Virus record (IMG/VR): IMGVR_UViG_3300037587_000914
Coordinates: 1 to 56,169 of that record
Direction: 5' to 3' (one strand)
DNA from: a virus
Length of the DNA stretch: 56,169 bases
Part shown: in pieces, positions 48,479-56,030 of the stretch
Layout: each line of letters opens with the position of its first letter
How positions within the stretch are numbered: the stretch's first letter is position 1
The notes under the pieces: generated by a model
The model's database searches: none
The model's input: only the letters and a program-made list of their open reading frames with translations
Told to the model about the DNA's origin: nothing
Made by a program: the position numbers and the translations under genes

Positions 48479-49264
48479 GCTGTCCTTACCTCCTTTTTCG
48501 TTGTTAACATTATTTTCTATATCTTTTACCTGCTGCTCATCACTACCGGTCTCATCCTTATGGGAAGTGAGCCAGGAATTTAAATTCTGTGCCTTTTCGC
48601 CGTCATGTAGATATGACTGCGCAACCTTATAAGCCACCCTGTCAATATCCTTCTGCGAAGTTGCCCCCTGCTGTGCTCCGAGATAAACGATAGAGCCTTC
48701 CCTCGCCTCACCTGGAGCAACATATTCAAAATACAATACCTGGTCGAATTCACCTTTAACCGCTTTAAAATCGGTAGCAGTAAAGCCGATTGACCTGTGG
48801 CGATAAATGCCCCCGGAAAGGTTATCTATCAGCTTCTGGTTCCACTCCTTCCTGAGTGTGTAGATCCACGCAAAAATAACTTTCGCCTTATCAATCTCGT
48901 CAGGAAGCCGTATCTCCTCTCCCGTGATCTCTTTAAACTGCTCCTTTGATATCTCTTCCGTTTTAGCATCGAAATAGAGACCGATAGGAAGCCGGCTCCT
49001 GTCATGTACCTCAAGGAATGATTTCCCCGGCAGCGTCCGGGCGTAATCATCTAACAGATCTTCAGGAAAGCGTTCCCTGTCGCGGTCTATACCGTTATGT
49101 GCCAACAGCTCTTTTTGTACGTATATATCGCCTGCCGCAAGAGTCTCCTGCGCATATTTACTATTAATGATATCCAGCATATCCGGCGTAACATCAGCAC
49201 CCTTAATGGACACAAGCCCGGTCTGCTTGTAATATGTTTTGTTTTTATCTTTATTCTTTTTCAT
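48008..49264 (-). CDS. Capsid maturation protease fused to scaffold
   Basis: 418 residues. Protease half: LAHNGIDRDRERFPEDLLDD, then LPGKSFLEVHDRSRLPIG with the likely catalytic His, and YRHRSIGFTATDF with the likely Ser. Scaffold half (263-418) is a charged coiled coil (KVKETKITELETKISELDPL). In lambda C and Mu I the scaffold is also made separately from an internal start, and a strong one exists here (48478). It cuts scaffold and capsid protein inside the procapsid. Confidence 0.82.
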   Translation of the reverse strand: MKKNKDKNKTYYKQTGLVSIKGADVTPDMLDIINSKYAQETLAAGDIYVQKELLAHNGIDRDRERFPEDLLDDYARTLPGKSFLEVHDRSRLPIGLYFDAKTEEISKEQFKEITGEEIRLPDEIDKAKVIFAWIYTLRKEWNQKLIDNLSGGIYRHRSIGFTATDFKAVKGEFDQVLYFEYVAPGEAREGSIVYLGAQQGATSQKDIDRVAYKVAQSYLHDGEKAQNLNSWLTSHKDETGSDEQQVKDIENNVNNEKGGKDSMDLKAFLEKLSKEFKTLFTEDGIADEIKALIGAAGTKADTQIKVKETKITELETKISELDPLAADGKAFRQELVKDNIRMKAALKDIGESEEDQKGVKAVVENHPIDYLKNENKSLQKRMEVAFPNKSQTEGDDSRDKSKDGEKENVLIPNTDSKK

Positions 49265-49353
49265 ATCTGATTGTATTTGTACGGACGAACCTCGCGTCCT
49301 CGGCGCTTTTCAGTCCGGGGAATGTGTTCGCCCTTGTCCGGATGCCCTACGGA
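49265..49353. repeat. Family A palindrome split by a family G repeat
   Basis: acggacgaacct and atgtgttcgccc, the two halves of an A palindrome, are separated by a G copy (49293-49321). Confidence 0.7.
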
Positions 49354-49824
49354 TTATTCTTCCTTAGCTTTCTTGTCCACCGCTTTTTCTGCCGCTTTCT
49401 GATCTCTTTCCGCTATCAGCTTGAGCGCATCTTCACCGGTAACGTAGCTTTTTTCCTTTACCTCTTCTGCCTTCTCTTCCGTGGCGTTAGTTATGAGTTC
49501 GGCGTTTGCAGTTTCAAGCTTTGCGTTTATGTCTTTCAGTTCGGCGTTGCCAGCCGTCAACGTGGAATTCGCTTTAACATAGAGATCTCTTTCCTTCTTA
49601 TGCTCAGCTTCTTCTTCGTCTATATAAGTTTTTAATTCTGTGTTTTCAGTAGTCAGCTTTTCGATTTCTTCCTTGTGTTTGTCGTTCTCCTCTTCAGCGC
49701 CCTTCGTCCCTTCAACACCAGAACCCTTGAAATCCTTCTTACCATCATCATCCTTGGACGTCTTCGTTATCTTTTCCTCTTTACCCTGCTTGTTACTTTG
49801 ATTCTGATTTTGTTTATCATGCAT
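49354..49824 (-). CDS. Coiled-coil head-operon protein, 156 aa
   Basis: Disordered charged N-terminus (KQNQNQSNKQGKEEK), then a coiled coil (EKLTTENTELKTYIDEEEAE, NAELKDINAKLETANAELIT). AAGGAGA site upstream of ATG. Located before the protease gene; may be a second scaffold or internal head protein. Confidence 0.6.
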   Translation of the reverse strand: MHDKQNQNQSNKQGKEEKITKTSKDDDGKKDFKGSGVEGTKGAEEENDKHKEEIEKLTTENTELKTYIDEEEAEHKKERDLYVKANSTLTAGNAELKDINAKLETANAELITNATEEKAEEVKEKSYVTGEDALKLIAERDQKAAEKAVDKKAKEE

Positions 49825-49908
49825 GGTTTTTTTCTCCTTAAACGGGCGGATACACAGGTCACGCCCCTACATTAAATCCCAAATCTAAAATCGTAATTCG
49901 TAAATTGT
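49825..49908. repeat. Family A and E repeats
   Basis: A at 49844-49872 and E words (aaatcccaaatctaaaatcg) at 49873-49905. Confidence 0.7.
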
Positions 49909-50355
49909 TTATAACGAATTTATTGCTTTTAACCTGTCATTCTGGAAATTCGCATTTTGCCCTGTCAGTCCATAGCTCCCCTTAGCCCTGTCCCTCAACT
50001 CACCCACCTTAGATTTGTTCCAGTTATTCACCCTGGAGTAATAGCCGACTATTCTGGTGATGCCGTTCAATACGATAGATGCGCGTTTGTTCTGAATGAC
50101 ACTGATAAATTCCTTTGCCTTGTCATATTCAGTAACCTTATTAACAATCTCACTGATAGCCACTTCCACGAATGCACCTTCAATGCCTTCCTGCTTGCTG
50201 TAATCACGGATTGTGAATACTTCTTCGGATTCCGGAGTCGCGGTTCCGATTATTTCCAGATCACTTGAAAGCTCGACCGCCTCCACAAACAACAGAAGTG
50301 CCTTTTCTATTTTTTCGTGAACGGCTGTTTTTGCTTCTAATGTCGCAGTTATCAT
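49909..50355 (-). CDS. NrdD C-terminus-like (glycyl-radical motif) protein
   Basis: 148 residues. Residues 99-123, ITRIVGYYSRVNNWNKSK and onward to ELRDR, look like the C-terminal end of class III (anaerobic) ribonucleotide reductases, where the Gly of RxxGY carries the radical; here that is Gly104. The zinc-binding Cys pairs of NrdD are absent, and the N-terminal 90 residues are a different helical domain. No reductase gene or NrdG is present. It sits between portal and protease genes, so a structural role is equally possible. Motif from memory of the family; not checked by search. Confidence 0.5.
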   Translation of the reverse strand: MITATLEAKTAVHEKIEKALLLFVEAVELSSDLEIIGTATPESEEVFTIRDYSKQEGIEGAFVEVAISEIVNKVTEYDKAKEFISVIQNKRASIVLNGITRIVGYYSRVNNWNKSKVGELRDRAKGSYGLTGQNANFQNDRLKAINSL

Positions 50356-50383
50356 TCAATTTCTCCTTATTAATTAAGCGTGA

Positions 50384-50495
50384 AGTGAACTAAAGTTTGA
50401 AGTGCCTAAAGTTGTGGCAAAAGATAAATCTTTTATTCTTTTAATAGAAAAAAACACCATAACTTTAGGCACTTTAGATCACTTTTAACTTTGAA
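50384..50495. mobile_element. Best copy of family C, MITE-like element
   Basis: About 110 bp. Left end aagtgaactaaagtttgaag and right end (reverse) aaaagtgatctaaagtgcct are inverted repeats; the centre has an AAAAGATAAATCTTTT hairpin. Related copies at 29030, 30832, 33877 and 46072. No coding capacity. Non-autonomous element or hairpin terminator; transposition is not proved. Confidence 0.5.
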
Positions 50496-50533
50496 ACTTT
50501 TTACTTTATTGTATGCCTTCTAACAGAAATCCA

Positions 50534-50561
50534 GGACAAAGTCTGTCAGGTGACGCAAAAT
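50534..50561. repeat. 28-bp motif, second copy
   Basis: Exact copy of 57-84, in the gap after the portal gene. Confidence 0.7.
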
Positions 50562-50746
50562 CTTTTTATTAATATTTTTGACGGGATTAACAAGATGTAC
50601 TGGATTTTTAAAAATATCTTATTTCTCCTTTTCCCTTTGCGATCTCTGCATTAAATTTGTTTCGTGTCTCTGTTCCTTAGTGTGAGGAATTAGTTTCTCT
50701 CTAAATATCTTGTTTATCCTGTTATCCTGTCTAGCCTTTTATATTT

Positions 50747-53098
50747 TTAGTTCGCAGCCGCCAAACATATCGGGCATGCATCCGGAGCTGGAACGAATAC
50801 CACCACAAACTTCCCACTCCTCTCCTCTACCGTATTCGAGCACCTGCAGCGGGGATGCGTATCGATACCGGCTATCACAGCGTTACTGGTATCAATGTCC
50901 CACTGCTTCCACTCATCCAGCTTTGCACGTTCTGCCGCGACAGTCATCTCCGTCCGCGCCAGACGTTCCCAGTCGCTATTCGCCTCCCCGAACCTTGCCT
51001 TCAGGCGCGCTGCAACATGGCGAGGATTCGTGCCGGCAAGCACCTGCGCTTCCATCTCAGGAATAATCTTGGTGATTATCCCCTTTGTGGCGTTATCCTT
51101 TACCAGCTCGAACCCTTCTTTTGAAAGCTTATCGTAAGCTTCCGAGTTTTTTATTATGTCGAGTATCGGCCTGTCCTTACCTATCAGGGTTGCCGCCTGT
51201 ATCAGTCCCAGACTATACGACTGCCCGTAATACCAGCGCACGGCTGAATCCGTATCGCGCCAATCATATTTCCCGTTAAACTCCTCCAGCGACTTCATAA
51301 TCGCCGCCTGCTGCTCAACAGAGAAAGTGAACGCCTCAATCTCCGGAATATCACCGGGCGCTTTCCCTTGCATACTGCCAACTGCCAACTGTCTACTGCC
51401 CGTCGTCAGTTGTTCTTCCCGCGGTGTTGGCTTCGGTACGGCTACCAGTCCGTCCGTGGGCATCTGTAAGATGGCAAATACCTGTTCTTCCAGTACGCTC
51501 CATTCATATTTGAGATCCTTCTCGTAATTATCTTCAACCTCATCCAGATCCGGCCACGGAGTGGAACGGAAAAGTTCTTTGAGTCCAAAAGTGTCAAATT
51601 CCTGTTCCAGCTTTATTAACTCATTAGAATCATTTCGTAATTTCGCACTCTTTACCTCCTCTTGCCATTCTAATAGCACCTTCTGATCCATTTCGGATTT
51701 CTGATTTCGATTTTCTGATTTGCCACACCCGCATGTACACTGCGAAGGCCCGGAGATACGGCTATCCGCTATATGGGATTTCTGGTTGTTCCGATCGTAC
51801 CGGATCCCCGCAGTATTTTCGGATTTCGGATTTCGGGTTTCGGATTTCCCTGCTTCAGCAGGAAGCATCATCTCGGCCTGAGAGTTCAGGAAGTTGGCCT
51901 TTGCTGTTTTTTCTATGTCATGGAGATTTACCTGTGCCCACTCAAGATCCCAATCATCTTCTTTCCACGTCCTGCCCCTAAGCAACAGCAAATTCTTGAC
52001 AAGGTTACGGTAGGTCGGCATCTTGGCTGCCTGGCGAGTCTTTACGGCTGCCATTATCATATTGACCTCGGCATCACTCAACCTCTCTGAAGTTGACCAG
52101 TGCAGACCCAGCATCCACGGCGGAAGGCCGGTCTTGGCAACTATCTGCTCCAATGCGCCCCTCATGGGCTCCTTGAATTCAAGCACCTGTTTATTATCTG
52201 CGCCGAGAACGGTTATATCTATAGACGATTTTGCGTCGATAGCGTATACAAAATCGGCGGAGCTGCCAGCACGCTTCGCGTTTATAGCGGTCGTAAGATC
52301 GGCTTTCATCTCCGCAACCCTCGTCTTGTGATTGGTCCCGTCTTTTTTGGATGTCTTGTATATAAGCTTATATGACGGGTCGCCAAAACGTTCGAAAGTG
52401 TTGAGGACGGTATTCTGTATAGTGACAATAATCTTTGACACGAATTCGCACGAGCGCATCATGGCCGTGCCGTATGGGTTCTGGTTTTCGTTGTTGATGC
52501 TGAAGTACATCAGGTTGCCGGGTTTAAGGGCACGGTATTCAGTATCATCATTTGCTTTCTGAGAGATCTCAAGGCCGGAGGATATTCGTCTGAATTGGAT
52601 AAATTTTGAATCTGCAACCCGCAGGCCGACTATATCGTTACGCTTTTTATTTGTCACGAATTCGCTGATACTAAATCCCTGTTCGTGCGCCTCGCTTGTG
52701 TGGTTCTGATCAAATGCGAGTATGCCCTTCTGGATATCATTTACCGTAATGTTATCCATCCACTCCTGTATCTCTTTTGTCAGGGCGTCACTGTTGCCCG
52801 TAACTATCAGGTGTCCGTCGAGCTCGGTGCTGCGCTGAATGGCGGCATCAATGATCGGGATTGCCTCACGAAGGAATTCATAAAAGTTCGGGTCTACCTT
52901 GCGCGGAACGTAAGTCTTGAAATATGATGTATATAACCCCTGCCCGTCATTAGGCCGTATCTGCCATCCGGATGTCGATTGTTGAGCTACTGGGGCCTTT
53001 TCAGTACCGCTTGAACTATTTGAACTGCTTAATCGGTTTAAACGGTTTTTTTTCTGCGCCGCTAACATCTTTGCCTTCTTCTTTTTCTTTGTTGACAT
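50747..53098 (-). CDS. Portal protein fused to MuF-type head morphogenesis domain
   Basis: 783 residues. Portal core 40-400 (DF935-like: FYEFLREAIPIIDAAIQRST, YFSINNENQNPYGTAMMRSC, TGLPPWMLGLHWSTSERLSD). The C-terminal MuF domain has RTEMTVAAERAKLDEW (715-730) and HPRCRC (748-753); a CPIC (775-778) follows rather than precedes HPRCRC, reversed from the usual order. Residues 417-470 are translation of repeat family E with a CTCGCG patch, and 566-577 of another repeat (TTGSRQLAVGSMQ). The portal is the DNA gate at one capsid vertex; the fusion is seen in some Mu-like phages. Confidence 0.85.
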   Translation of the reverse strand: MSTKKKKKAKMLAAQKKNRLNRLSSSNSSSGTEKAPVAQQSTSGWQIRPNDGQGLYTSYFKTYVPRKVDPNFYEFLREAIPIIDAAIQRSTELDGHLIVTGNSDALTKEIQEWMDNITVNDIQKGILAFDQNHTSEAHEQGFSISEFVTNKKRNDIVGLRVADSKFIQFRRISSGLEISQKANDDTEYRALKPGNLMYFSINNENQNPYGTAMMRSCEFVSKIIVTIQNTVLNTFERFGDPSYKLIYKTSKKDGTNHKTRVAEMKADLTTAINAKRAGSSADFVYAIDAKSSIDITVLGADNKQVLEFKEPMRGALEQIVAKTGLPPWMLGLHWSTSERLSDAEVNMIMAAVKTRQAAKMPTYRNLVKNLLLLRGRTWKEDDWDLEWAQVNLHDIEKTAKANFLNSQAEMMLPAEAGKSETRNPKSENTAGIRYDRNNQKSHIADSRISGPSQCTCGCGKSENRNQKSEMDQKVLLEWQEEVKSAKLRNDSNELIKLEQEFDTFGLKELFRSTPWPDLDEVEDNYEKDLKYEWSVLEEQVFAILQMPTDGLVAVPKPTPREEQLTTGSRQLAVGSMQGKAPGDIPEIEAFTFSVEQQAAIMKSLEEFNGKYDWRDTDSAVRWYYGQSYSLGLIQAATLIGKDRPILDIIKNSEAYDKLSKEGFELVKDNATKGIITKIIPEMEAQVLAGTNPRHVAARLKARFGEANSDWERLARTEMTVAAERAKLDEWKQWDIDTSNAVIAGIDTHPRCRCSNTVEERSGKFVVVFVPAPDACPICLAAAN
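51690..51860. repeat. Family E repeats inside the portal gene
   Basis: ggatttctgatttcgatttt and cggatttcggatttcgggtt words encode KSETRNPKSE and SENRNQKSEM in frame. Confidence 0.75.
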
Positions 53099-53153
53099 TT
53101 TTTATCCTTGAACTGTTTAAACTGCTTAATCGATTGAAACGGCTTAAACCGCT
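53099..53153. repeat. Family B repeats
   Basis: gaactgtttaaactgcttaa units between portal and terminase; another run at 53020-53045 is inside the portal N-terminus coding NRLNRLSSSN. Confidence 0.7.
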
Positions 53154-55064
53154 TTAATTCCCACTCCCTACAAATATATCCTCTACCACATTATTAAAAA
53201 GCCCACCCAGCGTTTCACCTCTCTCGGCATCGATAAGATGATCGTCTGTGTTCTTATAAATCCGATGCTTGCCCTGCCTTTGTGTATGGTTCGGGTAAAA
53301 GAAGGCGAAATCCGGATCTGCCGGGTATTCTGTCTCAAGGCGTTGTATTTTTTTCGTCATATGGTCAGTTGCGAGTTCTTTCATCGTTATCTTTGCCGCT
53401 TTGCCTGACTTGGCCTCTACAATCGCCTCTCCGTCCTCGTCAATATTGTCCGTAGTAGATTCAAAGCTGAAGCCCTTGAGGCGGTCGTCATAGTTTTTAT
53501 GCGCATATTGAGGTAATCCCAGCAGGTCATGGACTATTGCCGAACCGGCATTGCCGAAATCCAGGCCCCATCCCATTGTAAGTGCTCCCGAATCGTATAT
53601 ATCATCGAGAGCATCAAGCGCCTGGCATTGCTGATCGTAAGTAACGCTCTTGAGCTGGAGTCGGGCTACATAGCGGCCCTTCTTGCCGATTATGTTTTTT
53701 ACGATTAACTCCGTAGGATCTGGGCTGAATCCAAAATCTCCCCCGCCGCTTTTCAGACCGGGAACGGAATTGAAAAAACTTTTTATCAGTATTCTGAATT
53801 CTGACTCATGATGCTCGTCGTAGTTAAAGAATCCTGATTTAACGTATACCTTGTCCAACAGGCACACAGGCACTGATACAGGGCCGTTATCACCCGGGAC
53901 CTGTTCGTACTTGTACCCGGATACCGTCACCTCATCATTTGCCGAATCGACCAGCACTTTCATAAATCTGTACTCCTGTATTTCCCTGATACACGGCTTC
54001 AGCTGTTCCCAGGGGAAGACAGAATATTCCGGATCGCCGTCTGTGCCGAGAACGTTATGTTTGTATTCCGGAGAATCTTCTCCGCCGAATTGTTCGATGA
54101 AGAACTTTTTACGCTCTGGTGACCAGAAAGGAGCCGGCATAAGGGTTTTTGGCCAGTTGAAGAGTCTGAATTTAATATCTTTAATATGTTTTGCTGCACC
54201 TTTAAAGGAACCATCGGTAACCTCCTGTTCTTTCGGATTTCGGATTTCGGATTTCGGATTTTCTGTGGGAGCTACGCCCTTGGTTGCTCTCTCCCCTAAT
54301 TTGTAAAACTCGCATGACCTGTCACCGTCAGGTACGGAATAAATCTTTGCCACACAGCCCGGCTTCATTGCACGCCAGAACTCAGACCACTGCTTTTTAT
54401 TCTTCTTCTTCGCCGCTTCGTCTACGATTGCGAATGTCGTGGCGTGTATACCTCTATACGCTTCGCCGTCATGGCCTGCGGGCCTGAAATCGATCTTGAA
54501 CCTGTGCGGTTTACCATAAAAATAAAACGCATGGTGCGGGTGCTTCTTCCAGCCGCCTTTTATGCGGGGATGGCAGCGCGTCCTGGCAATATCAGGATTC
54601 CACGTAAACTGATCTTCCATCGCCTCGATTATTTCGTCGAGATGAGTCTGCTGCGGCGCCGCGATCAGCGCAGAACCGTTTGGCGTTGTAATCGCCGCAT
54701 GCAGCGCAAAAACCACTATCTCGCGTGTCTTACCAGTCTCCGCACCGTCTTTGTGGACAGTGTGTCCGTCATACCTGATCGACTCTTCCTGATAATCAAA
54801 AAAGTTATACGGATCCTGATGGTCCGGGTCTTCCGGTTCACGCAAAAAACACTGGGCCCACAGGACGCGATCGGCCTTGATAATAGCGTGTTGAAACTGA
54901 TCTAAGGATGTAAAAGGCTCCGGAAACTCATTACGCGCCAGCTGGTGATGCGTCCAGTCATAAAGTGCCAACGCATTCTCAAAATGCTCCTGTGGCACCA
55001 GAATACCCTTCTTCAAATCTGCTATCGCTATCGGTTCCGCTTTTTCAAGTGTCGCTGTATCCAT
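53154..55064 (-). CDS. Terminase large subunit
   Basis: 636 residues. ATPase: Walker A GAETGKT (107-113), Walker B FAIVDEA (211-217). RNase H-like nuclease: KVLVDSANDEV, GGGDFGFSPD and GWGLDFGNAGSAI carry the acidic residues. Residues 268-280 (ENPKSEIRNPKEQ) are an in-frame family E repeat between the two domains. It packages DNA using ATP and cuts it. Full length for the family. Confidence 0.9.
   Translation of the reverse strand: MDTATLEKAEPIAIADLKKGILVPQEHFENALALYDWTHHQLARNEFPEPFTSLDQFQHAIIKADRVLWAQCFLREPEDPDHQDPYNFFDYQEESIRYDGHTVHKDGAETGKTREIVVFALHAAITTPNGSALIAAPQQTHLDEIIEAMEDQFTWNPDIARTRCHPRIKGGWKKHPHHAFYFYGKPHRFKIDFRPAGHDGEAYRGIHATTFAIVDEAAKKKNKKQWSEFWRAMKPGCVAKIYSVPDGDRSCEFYKLGERATKGVAPTENPKSEIRNPKEQEVTDGSFKGAAKHIKDIKFRLFNWPKTLMPAPFWSPERKKFFIEQFGGEDSPEYKHNVLGTDGDPEYSVFPWEQLKPCIREIQEYRFMKVLVDSANDEVTVSGYKYEQVPGDNGPVSVPVCLLDKVYVKSGFFNYDEHHESEFRILIKSFFNSVPGLKSGGGDFGFSPDPTELIVKNIIGKKGRYVARLQLKSVTYDQQCQALDALDDIYDSGALTMGWGLDFGNAGSAIVHDLLGLPQYAHKNYDDRLKGFSFESTTDNIDEDGEAIVEAKSGKAAKITMKELATDHMTKKIQRLETEYPADPDFAFFYPNHTQRQGKHRIYKNTDDHLIDAERGETLGGLFNNVVEDIFVGSGN
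54232..54262. repeat. Family E repeat inside terminase gene
   Basis: ttcggatttcggatttcgga, a near-copy of the words in the portal gene, lying in the linker between ATPase and nuclease. Confidence 0.75.
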
Positions 55065-55179
55065 TTATGTCAGTTTTTTCCCTCTCTCAACTATACAACC
55101 TGTCATCCTGAGCGGAGTCGAAGGATCTAATTCCTTTAAATCGTAATTCGTAAATCCCAAATCCCAAATCGTAAATCTA
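55065..55179. repeat. Family F and E repeats
   Basis: Best F copy (55101-55129, cctgtcatcctgagcggagt) and E words (55135-55180). Confidence 0.75.
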
Positions 55180-56013
55180 TTACGCTTTCTTCAAATCCGG
55201 TACACTACAAAGCAAATCGGCAAGTGTCTTTGGCAGCTCCTTCTCGTTACCATCCTTTGCAATCTGCCTTGCCGTAATCATCGATTCCTGCGGTGTCATG
55301 CCGAGTTCTGCTATCAATTTTGGCACCACTAATAGGGACGGATGCGGCTTGTAGTCGTAGCCAATCACCCTGCCGAAACCGTCGAATTTCTCTACCTTGA
55401 TCATCGGGCCGTCTCTGATGATATCCTCCTGGCACATGCGCAGTATCTCCACCGACTGCGAAATACTGAAGGCTGCTATCTCATTAAATTCATCGTAATC
55501 CTTTTTCTTTATCGCCTTGTTAATTGCCTTGAAAGTCTGAAGAACAAAAACCATATCCAGGCACGTCTCGCCCGGCTTAACCTTGTTTTCTGCGATCAAC
55601 TCACACGGATACTTCTTACAGGTAGTCTTGCACGGCTTTGTTGCTGTAACTGAAGAAGTTGCGTACGTGCCATGCCTCCAGTTCGGAGTCGGACATTTCT
55701 TCGCCCGCGCTTTCCCTCCCTTAGACCGCCTATCCTTCCTCTGTTTAATCGCCGCTTCTGACATGTGATAAGGACGTTTGATGCGCAGACGTTCCGGGAT
55801 CCCAATTTCATCCTCTGTCTCCGTATCCTCCGCAAGGGCTTTTTCGGGATCTTCGTCTTCCCGTTCCTGCTCCCGCTCAATCTCTATGAGCTGTGCGATC
55901 TCACTGGAGATATTTTTAGTCTCTCCGGATTTAATCTTCTCTGACAGCTTCGCCCTATAATCCTTAATCAGATCATCTGTGGAAATACCGTCTGTTTTTT
56001 CGTCTTTTGCCAT
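55180..56013 (-). CDS. Terminase small subunit (P27-like)
   Basis: 277 residues. Acidic helical N-terminus (60-75 EDTETEDE), a basic segment (IKQRKDRRSKGGKARAKK) likely to bind DNA, a Cys cluster (PCKTTCKKYPC) and an end VPKLIAELGMTPQESMITA similar to the C-terminus of P27-type small terminases. Recognises the packaging site; the GATC-rich region is immediately upstream. First gene of the virion operon. Confidence 0.7.
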   Translation of the reverse strand: MAKDEKTDGISTDDLIKDYRAKLSEKIKSGETKNISSEIAQLIEIEREQEREDEDPEKALAEDTETEDEIGIPERLRIKRPYHMSEAAIKQRKDRRSKGGKARAKKCPTPNWRHGTYATSSVTATKPCKTTCKKYPCELIAENKVKPGETCLDMVFVLQTFKAINKAIKKKDYDEFNEIAAFSISQSVEILRMCQEDIIRDGPMIKVEKFDGFGRVIGYDYKPHPSLLVVPKLIAELGMTPQESMITARQIAKDGNEKELPKTLADLLCSVPDLKKA

Positions 56014-56030
56014 TATTTTTTTCTATTTAA

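Larger units (their letters stand above)
50356..50746. repeat. 390-bp gap made of repeats
   Basis: No gene. A complete family C element at 50384-50495 with 30-bp inverted ends; the 28-bp motif at 50534-50561; aacaagatgtactggatttt-type words; D copy at 50635-50700. It separates the portal from the following gene. Confidence 0.7.

Noticed and set aside
48008-50355. Ribonucleotide reductase operon
   Set aside because: Only a C-terminal-like motif is present; no catalytic domain, no NrdG-type gene next to it.
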